Notes under the pieces: generated by a model
Seen by the model: the letters and a program-made list of their open reading frames with translations, nothing else
Database searches by the model: none
What the model was told of the DNA's origin: nothing
Part shown: positions 21,198 to 29,910 of the stretch, in pieces
How the letters are laid out: each line of letters starts with the position of its first letter
Numbering within the stretch: position 1 is the stretch's first letter
Made by a program: the position numbers and the translations under genes
Source of the DNA: Roseibium litorale
GTDB lineage: Bacteria; Pseudomonadota; Alphaproteobacteria; Rhizobiales; Stappiaceae
Reading direction: 5' to 3'
Assembly: GCF_014842915.1 (NCBI RefSeq)
Contig: NZ_JACYXI010000002.1
Span: forward strand, 1 to 64,000
Length of the DNA: 64,000 nucleotides

Positions 21198-22310
21198 TCA
21201 GCGGGCGTCTTCCAGAATGGCAAGGTAGTCCTCTTCCGTTGCCAGGCGCGGGTTGGTGGCGTGGCAGTGGTCCTTGAGGGCAGCCTTGGCCACCTGGGCG
21301 CGGTGGTCAGCCGCGACACCGAGAGCGTCGAGGCCTGAGGGGATGCCGATGTCCTTGTTTAATTCTGCCATCACCTGATCCGGCTCACCGCCGAGAATGC
21401 GGCTCATCACATCCCATTTTGCCCCGATCACCGGTCTGTTGAAGCGCAGGACAGGCGGGGTGAGGATCGCGTTGAGCGTGCCGTGATGGAGGTTCAGCTC
21501 CTTGATGGCGCCCAGCGGATGGGTCAGCGAATGGATCGCCCCGAGCCCTTTCTGGAAGGCCATGGCGCCTTCGGTGGAGGCCATCATCATGTCCCAGCGG
21601 GCCTGTTTGTCCGATCCGTTCTTCACTGCCGTCCGGATCGCGCCGAAGCCACGGGTCAGACCATCCAGCGCGATGGCTTCCGCCGGCGGGTTGATGGACG
21701 GCGCCATATAGGTCTCAAGGCAATGGGAGATCGCGTCCATGCCGGTCGCGGCCGTCAGAAAGGGCGGCAGACCCAAGGTCAGCTCCGGGTCGCAGATGGC
21801 TATGGAGGGCAGCATGGCCGGGCTGATGACGCCAAGCTTGCGCCCGTCGTTCATGTTGATCACGGAGGCGCGCCCGACCTCGGAGCCAGTTCCTGCCGTG
21901 GTGGGCACGGCGATCATGGGGCAGACCTTGGGCGAGATCTTTGAGATGCCTCCCTCGATCGCGGCATATTGGGCGAGCGGTGCTGGATTGCCGGACAGAA
22001 GCCGCACGCCCTTGGCAAGATCGATGGAAGAGCCGCCGCCAAAACCGATCACGCCGTCGCAGCCGGTCTCCTGGTAGAGCGCATAAGCGTCCATAATGGC
22101 CGCTTCCGTGGGGTTCGATGGGGTGCCGTCGAAAGCGGCCGCATCCATGCCGAGTGGACCGGTCAATTTTTCAAGGAGACCAGCGGCAATCAGTCCCTTG
22201 TCCGTCACGATCAAGGGACGCGTCATGCCCAGGCTGGCGGCATGCTGGCCGCAGGTGGCAACAGCCCCGTGATCGAAAACGATGGTGGTCAGATAGGTAA
22301 TCAGAGCCAT
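21198..22310 (-). CDS. Iron-containing alcohol dehydrogenase
   Basis: A 370-residue group III (Fe-dependent) alcohol dehydrogenase. The NAD-binding GFGGGSSIDLAK motif (about residue 90-101) and PTTAGTGSEV are visible. The metal ligands are probably Asp and His in TGMDAISHCLE, His in IHSLTHPLGA and His in LHHGTLNA. It oxidises or reduces small alcohols, aldehydes or hydroxyacids. The substrate is unknown. It is a single gene with its promoter in the 494-base palindrome-rich gap. Confidence 0.92.
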   Translation of the reverse strand: MALITYLTTIVFDHGAVATCGQHAASLGMTRPLIVTDKGLIAAGLLEKLTGPLGMDAAAFDGTPSNPTEAAIMDAYALYQETGCDGVIGFGGGSSIDLAKGVRLLSGNPAPLAQYAAIEGGISKISPKVCPMIAVPTTAGTGSEVGRASVINMNDGRKLGVISPAMLPSIAICDPELTLGLPPFLTAATGMDAISHCLETYMAPSINPPAEAIALDGLTRGFGAIRTAVKNGSDKQARWDMMMASTEGAMAFQKGLGAIHSLTHPLGAIKELNLHHGTLNAILTPPVLRFNRPVIGAKWDVMSRILGGEPDQVMAELNKDIGIPSGLDALGVAADHRAQVAKAALKDHCHATNPRLATEEDYLAILEDAR

Positions 22311-22476
22311 GTGTGTGGAAGCCCTCCCGGTCTCTCTCTGTTATCCGCCGCACCTTTGCATATTCGCGAAGGGGTCGTCCTTCCCCAAAATTGGCGGTGT
22401 GCAGATTTTGGAAATGGGAAGAGAAAAAGCGCAATGAGGTCTAACTGGTCCTCAGCCTGCTAGCAAACCTCTCTGT

Positions 22477-22620
22477 TCGTCATCCCGGCCAAGCGTAGCG
22501 CGAGCCGGGACCGGAGAGCCAAAAGACTATCGGTTTCAGAGAGTCGACTACCGAAAGACCCGGGCTCACCGGTCCCGGATCTTCGCGTTGCTACGTCCGG
22601 GAGGACGAGTTGATAGGTTA
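22477..22620. repeat. Intergenic imperfect palindrome (type 1)
   Basis: Two arms of about 45 bases, each built around CCGGGACCGG and an AAGCGTAGC-like core, face each other across about 60 bases. The left arm begins CGTCATCCCGGCC and the right arm, read in reverse, CGTCCTCCCGG. This looks like one of the dispersed palindromic intergenic repeats common in Rhizobiales chromosomes. Confidence 0.65.
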
Positions 22621-22650
22621 TCGTCAAACCTAGACGAAAACTTGCCCCGC

Positions 22651-22716
22651 ACGCCGTCCCGGCCTTGAGCCGGGACCTATGCGATCCGGAGATTGGCCCC
22701 GGCTCAAGGCCGGGGC
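22651..22716. repeat. Second GC-rich palindrome in the same gap
   Basis: GTCCCGGCCTTGAGCCGGGAC is itself a hairpin, followed by GCCCCGGCTCAAGGCCGGGGC in inverted relation about 15 bases further on. It fills most of the rest of the 22311-22804 gap, in which I see no gene. Confidence 0.55.
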
Positions 22717-22804
22717 AGCGCGTGCTGGAGGCAACGCCAAAGCTATGAGGAGGCGTGGTTCCGCCTTGTGGGATGGACGTAGATCCGAGGCACCCGAACG
22801 CCTT

Positions 22805-23788
22805 TTATGCTGTTACAGCTTCCTCTGCCGCCAGGACGCAGGCTGCCTCGTGGCCGCCGCCCAGATCCACGCGGGGCGGTAGCGCCTTCCAGCACTCCGG
22901 CCGCGCCAGGCTGCAACGGGGCGCGAAGGAGCAGCTGGAAGGCGCATCCTCCAGCGGCGGCGGCGATCCGGGGATCGCGTCGAGACGGCTGCCTTTCACC
23001 GCTCCATGGAGATTGGCCGCCAGAAGCCCCTTGGTGTAGGGGTGGCGGGGATTCTTGATCACGTCGCGTGTCGTTCCGGTCTCGACGATATTGCCTGCAT
23101 ACATGACCGCGATCCGGTCGGAGACCTCGACAGCAACGCCAATGTCATGGGTCACGAAGATCACGCCCATGCCGAATTCCTTCTGCAGTTCACGCAGCAG
23201 CAGAAGGATCTGGATCTGGACGGTCGCATCCAGCGCGGTCGTCGGCTCATCGGCCAGGAGCAGCTTCGGGCGGCAGGCAAGGGCGAGGGCGATCATGGCG
23301 CGCTGGCGCATGCCGCCGGACATTTCATGCGGATAGTTCTTCAGCCGCCGTTCGGGCGAGGGGATGCGCACCCGCGTCAGCATATCGAGGGCCACATCCA
23401 TGGCGGCGAGCTTGCTGATGCCCTTGTGCCGCATGACTGTTTCGGCGATCTGGTCGCCGATGGTGTAGACTGGATCCAGCGCCAGCGCTGGCTCCTGAAA
23501 CACCATGGAGACATCACCACCCCGGTATTTGGCCAGTGCCCGGCCGGAAAGCGACATGACATCGGTGCCTAGAACCGTCACGGAGCCTTCCAGATCCGTG
23601 CGCTTGGGCGGCAGCAGGCGGAGAAGCGTCTTCAGCGTGACGCTCTTGCCCGAACCGGATTCGCCGAGCAGCCCCAGCATTTCGCCCGGCTTCAGGCTGA
23701 GGTTCAGGCCATTGATGGCATGGACCGTGCGCTCACCCTTGAAGCGGACGACAAGGTCCTTGAACTCGACAAGCGGTGTCTCGCTCAT
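22805..23788 (-). CDS. Peptide/nickel-type ABC transporter ATP-binding protein (DppD-like)
   Basis: A 327-residue ATPase. Walker [10 protein letters not shown] (about 41-49), the signature MSGGMRQR, and Walker [13 protein letters not shown] are followed by the oligopeptide/dipeptide C-terminal region with [12 protein letters not shown]. It is the first ATPase of a heterodimeric pair for uptake of peptides, opines, nickel or other amine compounds. It overlaps the preceding ATPase gene by 4 bases (ATGA) and is last in a five-gene importer operon running from 28752. Confidence 0.94.
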   Translation of the reverse strand: MSETPLVEFKDLVVRFKGERTVHAINGLNLSLKPGEMLGLLGESGSGKSVTLKTLLRLLPPKRTDLEGSVTVLGTDVMSLSGRALAKYRGGDVSMVFQEPALALDPVYTIGDQIAETVMRHKGISKLAAMDVALDMLTRVRIPSPERRLKNYPHEMSGGMRQRAMIALALACRPKLLLADEPTTALDATVQIQILLLLRELQKEFGMGVIFVTHDIGVAVEVSDRIAVMYAGNIVETGTTRDVIKNPRHPYTKGLLAANLHGAVKGSRLDAIPGSPPPLEDAPSSCSFAPRCSLARPECWKALPPRVDLGGGHEAACVLAAEEAVTA

Positions 23789-24816
23789 TCCGCGGCCTCC
23801 TTGAATGCCTGGCTGTGGCCGGAGGCCGGGTCCATCATGTGGCAGGCTGCCAGATGGGTCTCATCACCACCAATGACGCTGAGCTTCGGCTTGGCCGCGC
23901 TGCAGACGCTTTCGGCGAATTTGCAACGGGTGTGGAAGCGGCAGCCGGAGGGCGGGTTGATCGGATTGGGCGGATCGCCCGCCAGCGGCGGTTCTTCCGT
24001 CCGGTTGTCCGGATCCATGGAGGGCATGGCCGCGAACAGGGACGAGGTATAGGGGTGTGCCTGATTGTGATAGATTGCCTCGGCTGGCCCGACCTCGACC
24101 ACTTCACCCAGATACATCACCAGAACCCGGTCGGAGATGTAGCGCACGACATTGAGATCGTGGGAGATGAAGATATAGGTCAGGCCGAACTCTTCTCTCA
24201 GCTCATTGAGAAGATTGAGCACCTGGGCTTCGACCGATTTGTCGAGAGCGGAAACCGCCTCATCCAGGATCACCAGGCGGGGCTCCATGGCGAGAGCCCG
24301 GGCAATGTTGACGCGCTGGCGCTGACCACCAGAGAGTTCGTGCGGATAGCGGTGGGCGAACCGCTCCGGCTCCAGCCCGACGCGCTTCAACAGGTTCCTT
24401 GCCTTGCCCTCCGGGTCTTCCAGACCGTTGATCTTCGGGCCGAAGGCGATGGAGTCCAGAATGGTCAGGCGGGGATTGAGAGAGGCGTAGCTGTCCTGAA
24501 ACACCATCTGAACGCCCCGGCGCAACTCCTTGAGCGTAATATCCTCTCCCAGAACGTCACCATCGAAAATGATCTGGCCGTCATCCAGCTCGATCAGGCC
24601 GATCATCAGCCGGGCCGTGGTGGACTTGCCGCAGCCGCTCTCGCCGACGATGCCCAGCACTTCGCCCTTCTTCACATCGAAAGACACGCCGTCGACTGCA
24701 TGAACGGTGGCCGTCTGGCGGTTCAGGAGGCCGGAGCGGATCGGAAAGTGACGCTTCAGATCCTTGGCGATCAGGAGTGGCTGGCGCGGTCCGCCGCGGT
24801 CCTCTTGTCTGGTCAT
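23785..24816 (-). CDS. Peptide/nickel-type ABC transporter ATP-binding protein (DppF-like)
   Basis: A 343-residue ATPase. Walker A GESGCGKST, signature LSGGQRQR, and Walker B LVILDEAVSALD (Ala-Val where Pro-Thr is usual) precede an oligopeptide C-terminal motif with CRFHTRCKFAESVC. It forms the ATPase pair with the DppD-like protein. ATG at 24816 has AAGGA eight bases upstream and starts 4 bases after the permease stop. An alternative ATG at 24834 would overlap that gene by 14 bases. Confidence 0.94.
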   Translation of the reverse strand: MTRQEDRGGPRQPLLIAKDLKRHFPIRSGLLNRQTATVHAVDGVSFDVKKGEVLGIVGESGCGKSTTARLMIGLIELDDGQIIFDGDVLGEDITLKELRRGVQMVFQDSYASLNPRLTILDSIAFGPKINGLEDPEGKARNLLKRVGLEPERFAHRYPHELSGGQRQRVNIARALAMEPRLVILDEAVSALDKSVEAQVLNLLNELREEFGLTYIFISHDLNVVRYISDRVLVMYLGEVVEVGPAEAIYHNQAHPYTSSLFAAMPSMDPDNRTEEPPLAGDPPNPINPPSGCRFHTRCKFAESVCSAAKPKLSVIGGDETHLAACHMMDPASGHSQAFKEAAE

Positions 24817-24820
24817 GGGC

Positions 24821-25711
24821 TCAGTCCTTGACATTCATGGCACTCCGCAAACCGTCGCTCAGAAGATTGAGGCACAGGGACGTGATGAAGATCATCAGGC
24901 CGGGAAGGGCGGCGACCCAGGGATTGACGTAGATCGCCGTGCGCAGGGTGTTGAGCATCAGGCCCCATTCCGGCTCCGGCGGGCGCACACCGATGCCGAG
25001 GAAGGAGAGACCTGCAGCCAGGATCATGCAGACGCTGGTCAGGCTCGTGGCATAGACGAAGATCGGGCCGAGTACGTTGCCGAGCACATGCACCCGGATG
25101 ATGGTCAGGGCATTGCCGCCCGAGGCCCTTGCCGCGTCGATGTAATCAAGCGCCCTGACGCTTGCTGTCGCGCTTTCAGCAACGCGGGCAATCGGCGGAA
25201 TGAACACAATTGTGAGCGACACGATGGTGTTGAGAATGCCTGCCCCCAGAGCACCGGAAATGGCGATGGCCAGAAGCACGGAGGGGAAGGCGAAGAACAC
25301 GTCGACCGTGCGCATGATGACCGTGTTGACCCAGCCACCCGCATAGCCGGCGATCAGGCCCAAAGTGGAGCCCATGACGAAGGCGAGAACGACCGGCACC
25401 AGCCCGGTGAAGAGCGTCAGTCGCCCGCCGTAGATCAGCCGGGCCAGCATGTCGCGCCCCTGTTCGTCGGTGCCGAGCGGAAAGCCGGGATAGCCGATGG
25501 GCTTCAGGCGCTTGATCATGCTGGCCTTGTAGGGATCATTCAGTCCCAGATAGGGCGCGAAGATCGCTGCCAGGATCAGGAGCAGGATGATCACCGCACA
25601 GGTGACGGCGACCGGATCGCGGGAGAAGCGCTTGACCACGCCGCTCCAGTAGCCCTTCGTCTTGGCCACCTGTTCTGCCGGAGCATTTGTTTCGGTTGCT
25701 GCCATAATCAT
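24821..25711 (-). CDS. ABC transporter permease (DppC-like)
   Basis: A 296-residue inner-membrane permease with an N-terminal helix followed by a binding-protein-dependent transport domain. The ATPase-contact loop reads DAARASGGNALTIIRVHVL near residue 180-200. The usual DppC N-terminal extension (RDPVAVTCAVIILLLIL) is present. Start ATG 25711 lies one base after the DppB-like stop with AAAAGG upstream, indicating translational coupling. Confidence 0.94.
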   Translation of the reverse strand: MIMAATETNAPAEQVAKTKGYWSGVVKRFSRDPVAVTCAVIILLLILAAIFAPYLGLNDPYKASMIKRLKPIGYPGFPLGTDEQGRDMLARLIYGGRLTLFTGLVPVVLAFVMGSTLGLIAGYAGGWVNTVIMRTVDVFFAFPSVLLAIAISGALGAGILNTIVSLTIVFIPPIARVAESATASVRALDYIDAARASGGNALTIIRVHVLGNVLGPIFVYATSLTSVCMILAAGLSFLGIGVRPPEPEWGLMLNTLRTAIYVNPWVAALPGLMIFITSLCLNLLSDGLRSAMNVKD

Positions 25712-25712
25712 G

Positions 25713-26666
25713 TCAGGACCTTTTAATGCGCGGGTCGATGGCGGCCTGAAGGACATCAACGATCAGGTTCATGGTCACGAAGAACAGCGCCAGAACCAGA
25801 ATGGTGCCCTGCAGGAGCGGCAGGTCGCGCTGGAAGATGGCGTTGGACAGGAGAAAGCCGGAGCCGGGCCAGTTGAAAACGGTCTCAATCAGGATCGAGC
25901 CGCCGAGCAGGTAGCCGAGCTGAAGCCCCATGACCGAGAGGGCCGTCGGGGCGGCATTGCGGATCACGTGGCGCAGCACGTCCATGGGATAGAGGCCCTT
26001 GGCGAACAGCGCCTGGACAAAATCCATGGAGAAGATGTCGCCCACGAGTGCACGCACGGTACGGGCAACGATGCCGATCGGCACGACGGCCAGCGTCACG
26101 GCAGGCAGGATGAGAAAGCGGATATGCTCCAGATCCCAGCTCCATTCGCCCGAGCCGCCAGGGCCCGCGCCCATGGAGGGCAGCCAGCCGAGCTGGACGG
26201 AAAAGACGATGACCAGAACGATGCCGAGCCAGTAGTTGGGAACGGAGACACCGGTGATGGCGACGGCCGTGATCATCCTGTCGAAGATCGTGTCGCGGAA
26301 ATAGCCTGCGAGGAAGCCGAGAAACAGCCCGATGGGGAAGGCAATCACGCTAGCCGCGAAGGCCAGGAGCAGCGAGTTCTTGACCGCAAGGAAAACTTCG
26401 CCGGCCACAGGGCGTCCAGTAGCGATGGACTTGCCGAGATCGCCGGTCGCGGCCTTGCCGATCCAGATTGCGTATTGAACGGGCATAGGTTTGTCGAGGC
26501 CATAGGCCGAGCGCATGGCGGCTTGTTCTTCCGCAGTGGCATCCACCGGCATGATCGCGGTCAGCGGATCACCAGGCGCGATGTGGACGAGCAGAAAGCA
26601 GAACATGCTCACGCCGATGGCGACGGGGAGAACATAGATCAGGCGCCGAACGAGATAGGTAAACAT
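25713..26666 (-). CDS. ABC transporter permease (DppB-like)
   Basis: A 317-residue permease starting MFTYLVRRLIYVLPVAIGVS, the classic DppB/OppB N-terminus, with about six transmembrane helices and a contact loop around LFAKGLYPMDVLRHVIRNA. It pairs with the DppC-like permease to form the channel. It lies 475 bases downstream of the solute-binding protein gene on the same strand, and that gap carries a large palindrome. Confidence 0.94.
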   Translation of the reverse strand: MFTYLVRRLIYVLPVAIGVSMFCFLLVHIAPGDPLTAIMPVDATAEEQAAMRSAYGLDKPMPVQYAIWIGKAATGDLGKSIATGRPVAGEVFLAVKNSLLLAFAASVIAFPIGLFLGFLAGYFRDTIFDRMITAVAITGVSVPNYWLGIVLVIVFSVQLGWLPSMGAGPGGSGEWSWDLEHIRFLILPAVTLAVVPIGIVARTVRALVGDIFSMDFVQALFAKGLYPMDVLRHVIRNAAPTALSVMGLQLGYLLGGSILIETVFNWPGSGFLLSNAIFQRDLPLLQGTILVLALFFVTMNLIVDVLQAAIDPRIKRS

Positions 26667-26805
26667 TCCCTGGTCCGTTCCTTGAATAGCTGGCCAAAAC
26701 TGGCTGGAAAACGGGCGGATTGCTCCGTCCGTAAAGATGATTGCAAACTTTCTGCCGGTCTTTCCGGCAGGAGCTTGACCGGAGTTGAGGCCGTGGCGGC
26801 ATATG

Positions 26806-26955
26806 CCCTCTCCCCCCTTGCGGGGGAGATGTCAGCGGAAGCTGACAGAGGGGGGGAACGCATCTGCATAGCCGGTAAGAGCGGTTGTGCTCTGAGAGGT
26901 CTATACCCCCCTCTGCCCCCATTCGGGGGCATCTCCCCCGCAAGGGGGGAGACTG
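26806..26955. repeat. Intergenic palindromic repeat, copy A
   Basis: The arms CTCCCCCCTTGCGGGGGAGATG and its inverted counterpart (26926-26953) bracket about 105 bases. Internal blocks such as GTCAGCGGAAGCTGACAGAGGGGGG and CCCCCCTCTGCC pair again. The same architecture and arm sequence recur at 57716-57869. It lies between the binding-protein and DppB-like genes and could stabilise the upstream mRNA or attenuate the downstream one. Confidence 0.8.
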
Positions 26956-27042
26956 GAGCCTGCCGGGCTGTTTGCGATTTAAACAAAGGCATCTCCACCG
27001 GACAGAATCGGTTTGACCCATCGGCATTGAAGGAACGGCGTG

Positions 27043-27067
27043 GATGACCAGATCATGTCTGGTCATC
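27043..27067. other. Inverted repeat with TGGTC/GACCA half-sites in the importer operon
   Basis: GATGACCAGA and TCTGGTCATC (10-bp perfect arms) flank 5 bases. The half-site resembles that of the operator at 29071-29087 but in everted orientation. It may be an mRNA hairpin rather than a protein site. Confidence 0.4.
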
Positions 27068-27101
27068 ACGACCTCAAAGAGGCCGGTTCCTGCCACTTAA
27101 G

Positions 27102-27139
27102 CCATTCCGGCTGGCGGATTGCTCCGCCAGCCGGAATGG
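27102..27139 (-). terminator. Strong hairpin directly after the solute-binding protein gene
   Basis: A perfect 17-bp stem (27102-27118 with 27123-27139) has a 4-base loop and ends 3 bases beyond the gene's stop. There is no T tract on the minus strand, so partial termination or mRNA 3'-end protection is likelier than full termination. Confidence 0.65.
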
Positions 27140-27141
27140 CA

Positions 27142-28752
27142 TCAGTCCATCGTGATGGACGAGAAGTTCTGGTACCAGTTCTGGGCCTGCACGAAGCCCT
27201 TCACCTTCGGGCTGAGCGCCCGCGGTGCCACGTCATGGGTGACCATCAGGAAGAGGGCGTCATTGACGTATTTCTCGTGGGTCTTGCGCAGAACCTCGTT
27301 CTGGGCTTCCGGATCGAAGGTGGTCTTGATCTGCTTGAACAGGTCCTGCATCTCCGGATCGCAATAGTGGCCCCAGTTGGTGCCGTTCGGGGCGATCAGG
27401 TCACAGGAGAGGTGACGGATAAGGCCGGTGAACGGATCCTGGATGAAGTAGGTGAAGTTGATGGACTGGGAGCCTTCAACGCTCGGGTCTGCCGCGCCAG
27501 CGCGCCACAGATTGATCATCTGGTTCCATTCCACGACCATGAATTCCACTTCGATGCCGACTTCTGCCAGGCTCTGCTGGATGTATTCGTTCATCGGCAG
27601 CGGCAGCATCTGGCCGGACCCGGACGGGGAAATCAGGGCCTTCACCTTCAGCGGCTTGTCCGGGCCGTAGCCGGCTTCCGCCAGAAGCTTCTTGGCTTCT
27701 TCCGGGTCATATTTCACGTCGAAGGTCGGCTTGCCGAACCACTGGCTGGACGGCGGCAGGAAACCCTTGGCCGGAATCGCCAGACCGCCGAGGAGTTCAC
27801 TTAGGCCTTCGCGGTCAATCGCAAGGTTTGCCGCCTTGCGCACGCGGATGTCGTTCCAGGGCGAGCCATCCAGGCGGGACAGGTGCCAGGTCCAGTTGTG
27901 CGGATAGGCGTTGGAGACGATCTGGAATCCGTTGCCCTTCAGGGCCGGAATGGTATCCGGGGCCGGAGCTTCGATCCAGTCGACCTGACCGGACATGATC
28001 GCGGCGGTCCGGGCATTAGGCTCCGGCAACGGCATCAGGACCATCTTGTCCAGTTGCGGCACGCGGGTCTTGTCCCAATAGGCATCGTTCGGCACCATTT
28101 CGGCGCGCTCGCGCGGCACGAAGCTGGTCAGCTTCCACGGGCCTGTGCCGGAAGGGGCCTTGGCAACCTCTTCCCAGCTCTTGCCATGGGCTTCCCAGTT
28201 GGCCTTGGAGGACATCAGGATCCAGGCGAGCTGGTAGGGCAGGGTCGCGTCTGGCTCCTTGGTGGTGATTTCAAGGGTGAGGTCGTCGATAGCCTTGTAG
28301 GAAGCAACAGCCGGAATGCGCGACTTGCCCTGGGCAGACTGGCGCGGATCATACTGTTCCGCATCTGGGTTCAGCAGCTTTTCCAGGTTCCAGACCACGG
28401 TTTCGGCGGTAAACGGGCTGCCGTCGTGGAAGGTGACGCCTTCGCGCAGCTTGAAGGTCCACTTGGTGGTGTCGTTCGGGTCGACCGACCATTCTGTGGC
28501 AAGGCCGGGGATCAGGACAGACGGCTTGTCGGCGCTGGTCAGATCCCACTCGACCAGAGAGTCATAGACCGTGTAGCCCATGAAGCGCATGCCTTCGCCG
28601 CCCTGGTCCGTCTGACCGGTGGTCAGCGGAATATCCGCCGCCGTCATGCCGATACGCAATGTGCCGCCGGCCCATCCGTCAATTGAGGTGGAAGCCAGCA
28701 GGGCGAGCGACAAAGTCGCGAGCGCCGCTTTCTTGAACGTCTTGAGAGCCAT
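27142..28752 (-). CDS. Extracellular solute-binding protein, family 5
   Basis: A 536-residue periplasmic binding protein of the DppA/OppA cluster. A signal peptide (about residues 1-28) precedes mature sequence with PGLATEWSVD and LREGVTFHDGSPFTAETVVWNLEK, the family-5 signature region. It captures the ligand for the importer encoded downstream. Ligand unknown. The adjacent amidase suggests an amide or modified amino acid rather than a plain peptide. ATG 28752 is chosen because GAGG lies nine bases upstream. ATG 28761 would abut that site. Confidence 0.94.
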   Translation of the reverse strand: MALKTFKKAALATLSLALLASTSIDGWAGGTLRIGMTAADIPLTTGQTDQGGEGMRFMGYTVYDSLVEWDLTSADKPSVLIPGLATEWSVDPNDTTKWTFKLREGVTFHDGSPFTAETVVWNLEKLLNPDAEQYDPRQSAQGKSRIPAVASYKAIDDLTLEITTKEPDATLPYQLAWILMSSKANWEAHGKSWEEVAKAPSGTGPWKLTSFVPRERAEMVPNDAYWDKTRVPQLDKMVLMPLPEPNARTAAIMSGQVDWIEAPAPDTIPALKGNGFQIVSNAYPHNWTWHLSRLDGSPWNDIRVRKAANLAIDREGLSELLGGLAIPAKGFLPPSSQWFGKPTFDVKYDPEEAKKLLAEAGYGPDKPLKVKALISPSGSGQMLPLPMNEYIQQSLAEVGIEVEFMVVEWNQMINLWRAGAADPSVEGSQSINFTYFIQDPFTGLIRHLSCDLIAPNGTNWGHYCDPEMQDLFKQIKTTFDPEAQNEVLRKTHEKYVNDALFLMVTHDVAPRALSPKVKGFVQAQNWYQNFSSITMD

Positions 28753-29070
28753 TCCCGTCATCCTCTTTTCAACATGCCGCAGGCATGGCGCCTGCGTTGA
28801 TGTTTTGGTCGTGCCGTCTGCCTGCTGCGTTTCCCTGTGGCGCGATGCATTCCGCGCTGCCGTGTCTCCCGTCGGCCTTGCTGGCCGCTGCTGTTCTTGA
28901 CCGGATCTCCAAGAGCGTGTCCTCTGTGAACTCGTTCTGCAGGTGTGCCGGATCGTATCTCCGGCGCCTAGGCGCGCTCAACCCCTTCTCGTTGGAGAAA
29001 GGATAAGAAAAACAATATTTTGCCAGTTGATTTTCGTGCTTGTTTTCAAGTTTGAAGTCGGGTTACGACT

Positions 29071-29087
29071 ATCTGGTCTGACCAGAT
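29071..29087. promoter_or_regulatory. Perfect FadR-type palindrome in divergent promoter
   Basis: ATCTGGTCTGACCAGAT is a perfect 17-bp palindrome around one central base, matching the TGGTC-N-GACCA pattern known for FadR-subfamily GntR regulators. It lies 66 bases before the gntR start, just upstream of its probable -35 box, and between it and the divergent importer operon, so it can control both. Confidence 0.8.
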
Positions 29088-29098
29088 GACGGTAGGTT

Positions 29099-29126
29099 TT
29101 GGTCAAAATTCATGCAAGATTATAGT
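29099..29126 (+). promoter_or_regulatory. Probable promoter of the gntR operon
   Basis: TTGGTC (-35, 29099-29104) and TATAGT (-10, 29121-29126) have 16-bp spacing. Transcription would begin near 29133, only a few bases before the start codon, implying a leaderless or nearly leaderless mRNA. The -35 box contains another TGGTC half-site. Confidence 0.5.
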
Positions 29127-29136
29127 TTGGGCATAG

Positions 29137-29910
29137 ATGATGAGAAATGCAGCAGGCAGGGTGCCGGCAGACCCTTTTCAAGGCTCGGATGAACCTCAGG
29201 AAGAAGCATCCTCCTCAGTGCCATCCCGGGTTGCGCGTGCCATCCAGGACATGATCGCGGAGCGCAGCCTGCAGGCTGGCGACATGCTGCCATCTCAGCG
29301 GGATATGACGGTGCTGCTGGGCGCCTCGCGCCCGTCCGTCCGTGAAGCGGTCTCCATGCTGGAAACGCTTGGGCTGGTGAGGGTGGAAAAGCGCAAGGGT
29401 GTGTTCGTTGCAGCTCCCGGCGGCAGAAGCCCTGCCGATATGTGGCCGCTGGAGGCTGGCTATGCTCTCAAGGAGGTGTTCCAGTTCCGGGTGAGCTTTG
29501 AGCCTGCAGCCCTGCGTCTGGCCTTTCCGAACCTCAAGGGCGCTGCGCTGCAAAGGCTGCGCGCCTACGCCGATGCCCTGAAGGTGGCTGCCTCGAATGG
29601 CAATTCCGTTCTGGCTGCCGAGCAGGACACGCTCTTTCACGATGTGATTTTCGAGCACTGCGGCAACCATCTTTACGACGATATCCGCAGACACCTTTCG
29701 CGGGTCATGCAGAACAGCCAATGGGTTCCAATGGTCATGCTGGAGCAGGTCCGTGATACCGCAGAGGAGCACATGTCCATTCTCGCGGCCATCGAGGCGG
29801 GCGATTGCGATGCTGCTTGCGCGGCGCTGGAAAATCACATCATCGCAGCCGCAAGGCGTTGCGACCTCGACATTAACATCAATCTGTCCCCCAGGGAGCA
29901 AACTCAATGA
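29137..29910 (+). CDS. GntR-family regulator, FadR subfamily
   Basis: A 257-residue regulator. The N-terminal winged helix (about 30-95) includes LPSQRDMTVLLGASRPSVREAVSMLETLGLV. The C-terminal FCD helical domain has the usual His/Asp metal or ligand residues (LFHDVIFEHCGNH and a C-terminal ENHI). FadR-type regulators are usually repressors released by a pathway metabolite. It overlaps the amidase by 4 bases (ATGA), and a FadR-type palindrome lies upstream. No ribosome-binding site precedes ATG 29137. ATG 29140 is also possible. Confidence 0.92.
   Translation: MMRNAAGRVPADPFQGSDEPQEEASSSVPSRVARAIQDMIAERSLQAGDMLPSQRDMTVLLGASRPSVREAVSMLETLGLVRVEKRKGVFVAAPGGRSPADMWPLEAGYALKEVFQFRVSFEPAALRLAFPNLKGAALQRLRAYADALKVAASNGNSVLAAEQDTLFHDVIFEHCGNHLYDDIRRHLSRVMQNSQWVPMVMLEQVRDTAEEHMSILAAIEAGDCDAACAALENHIIAAARRCDLDININLSPREQTQ

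Noticed and set aside
27043-27067. A second FadR-type operator in the importer operon
   Set aside because: The half-sites are in everted order with a 5-base spacer, unlike the palindrome at 29071. I keep it only as a hairpin candidate.
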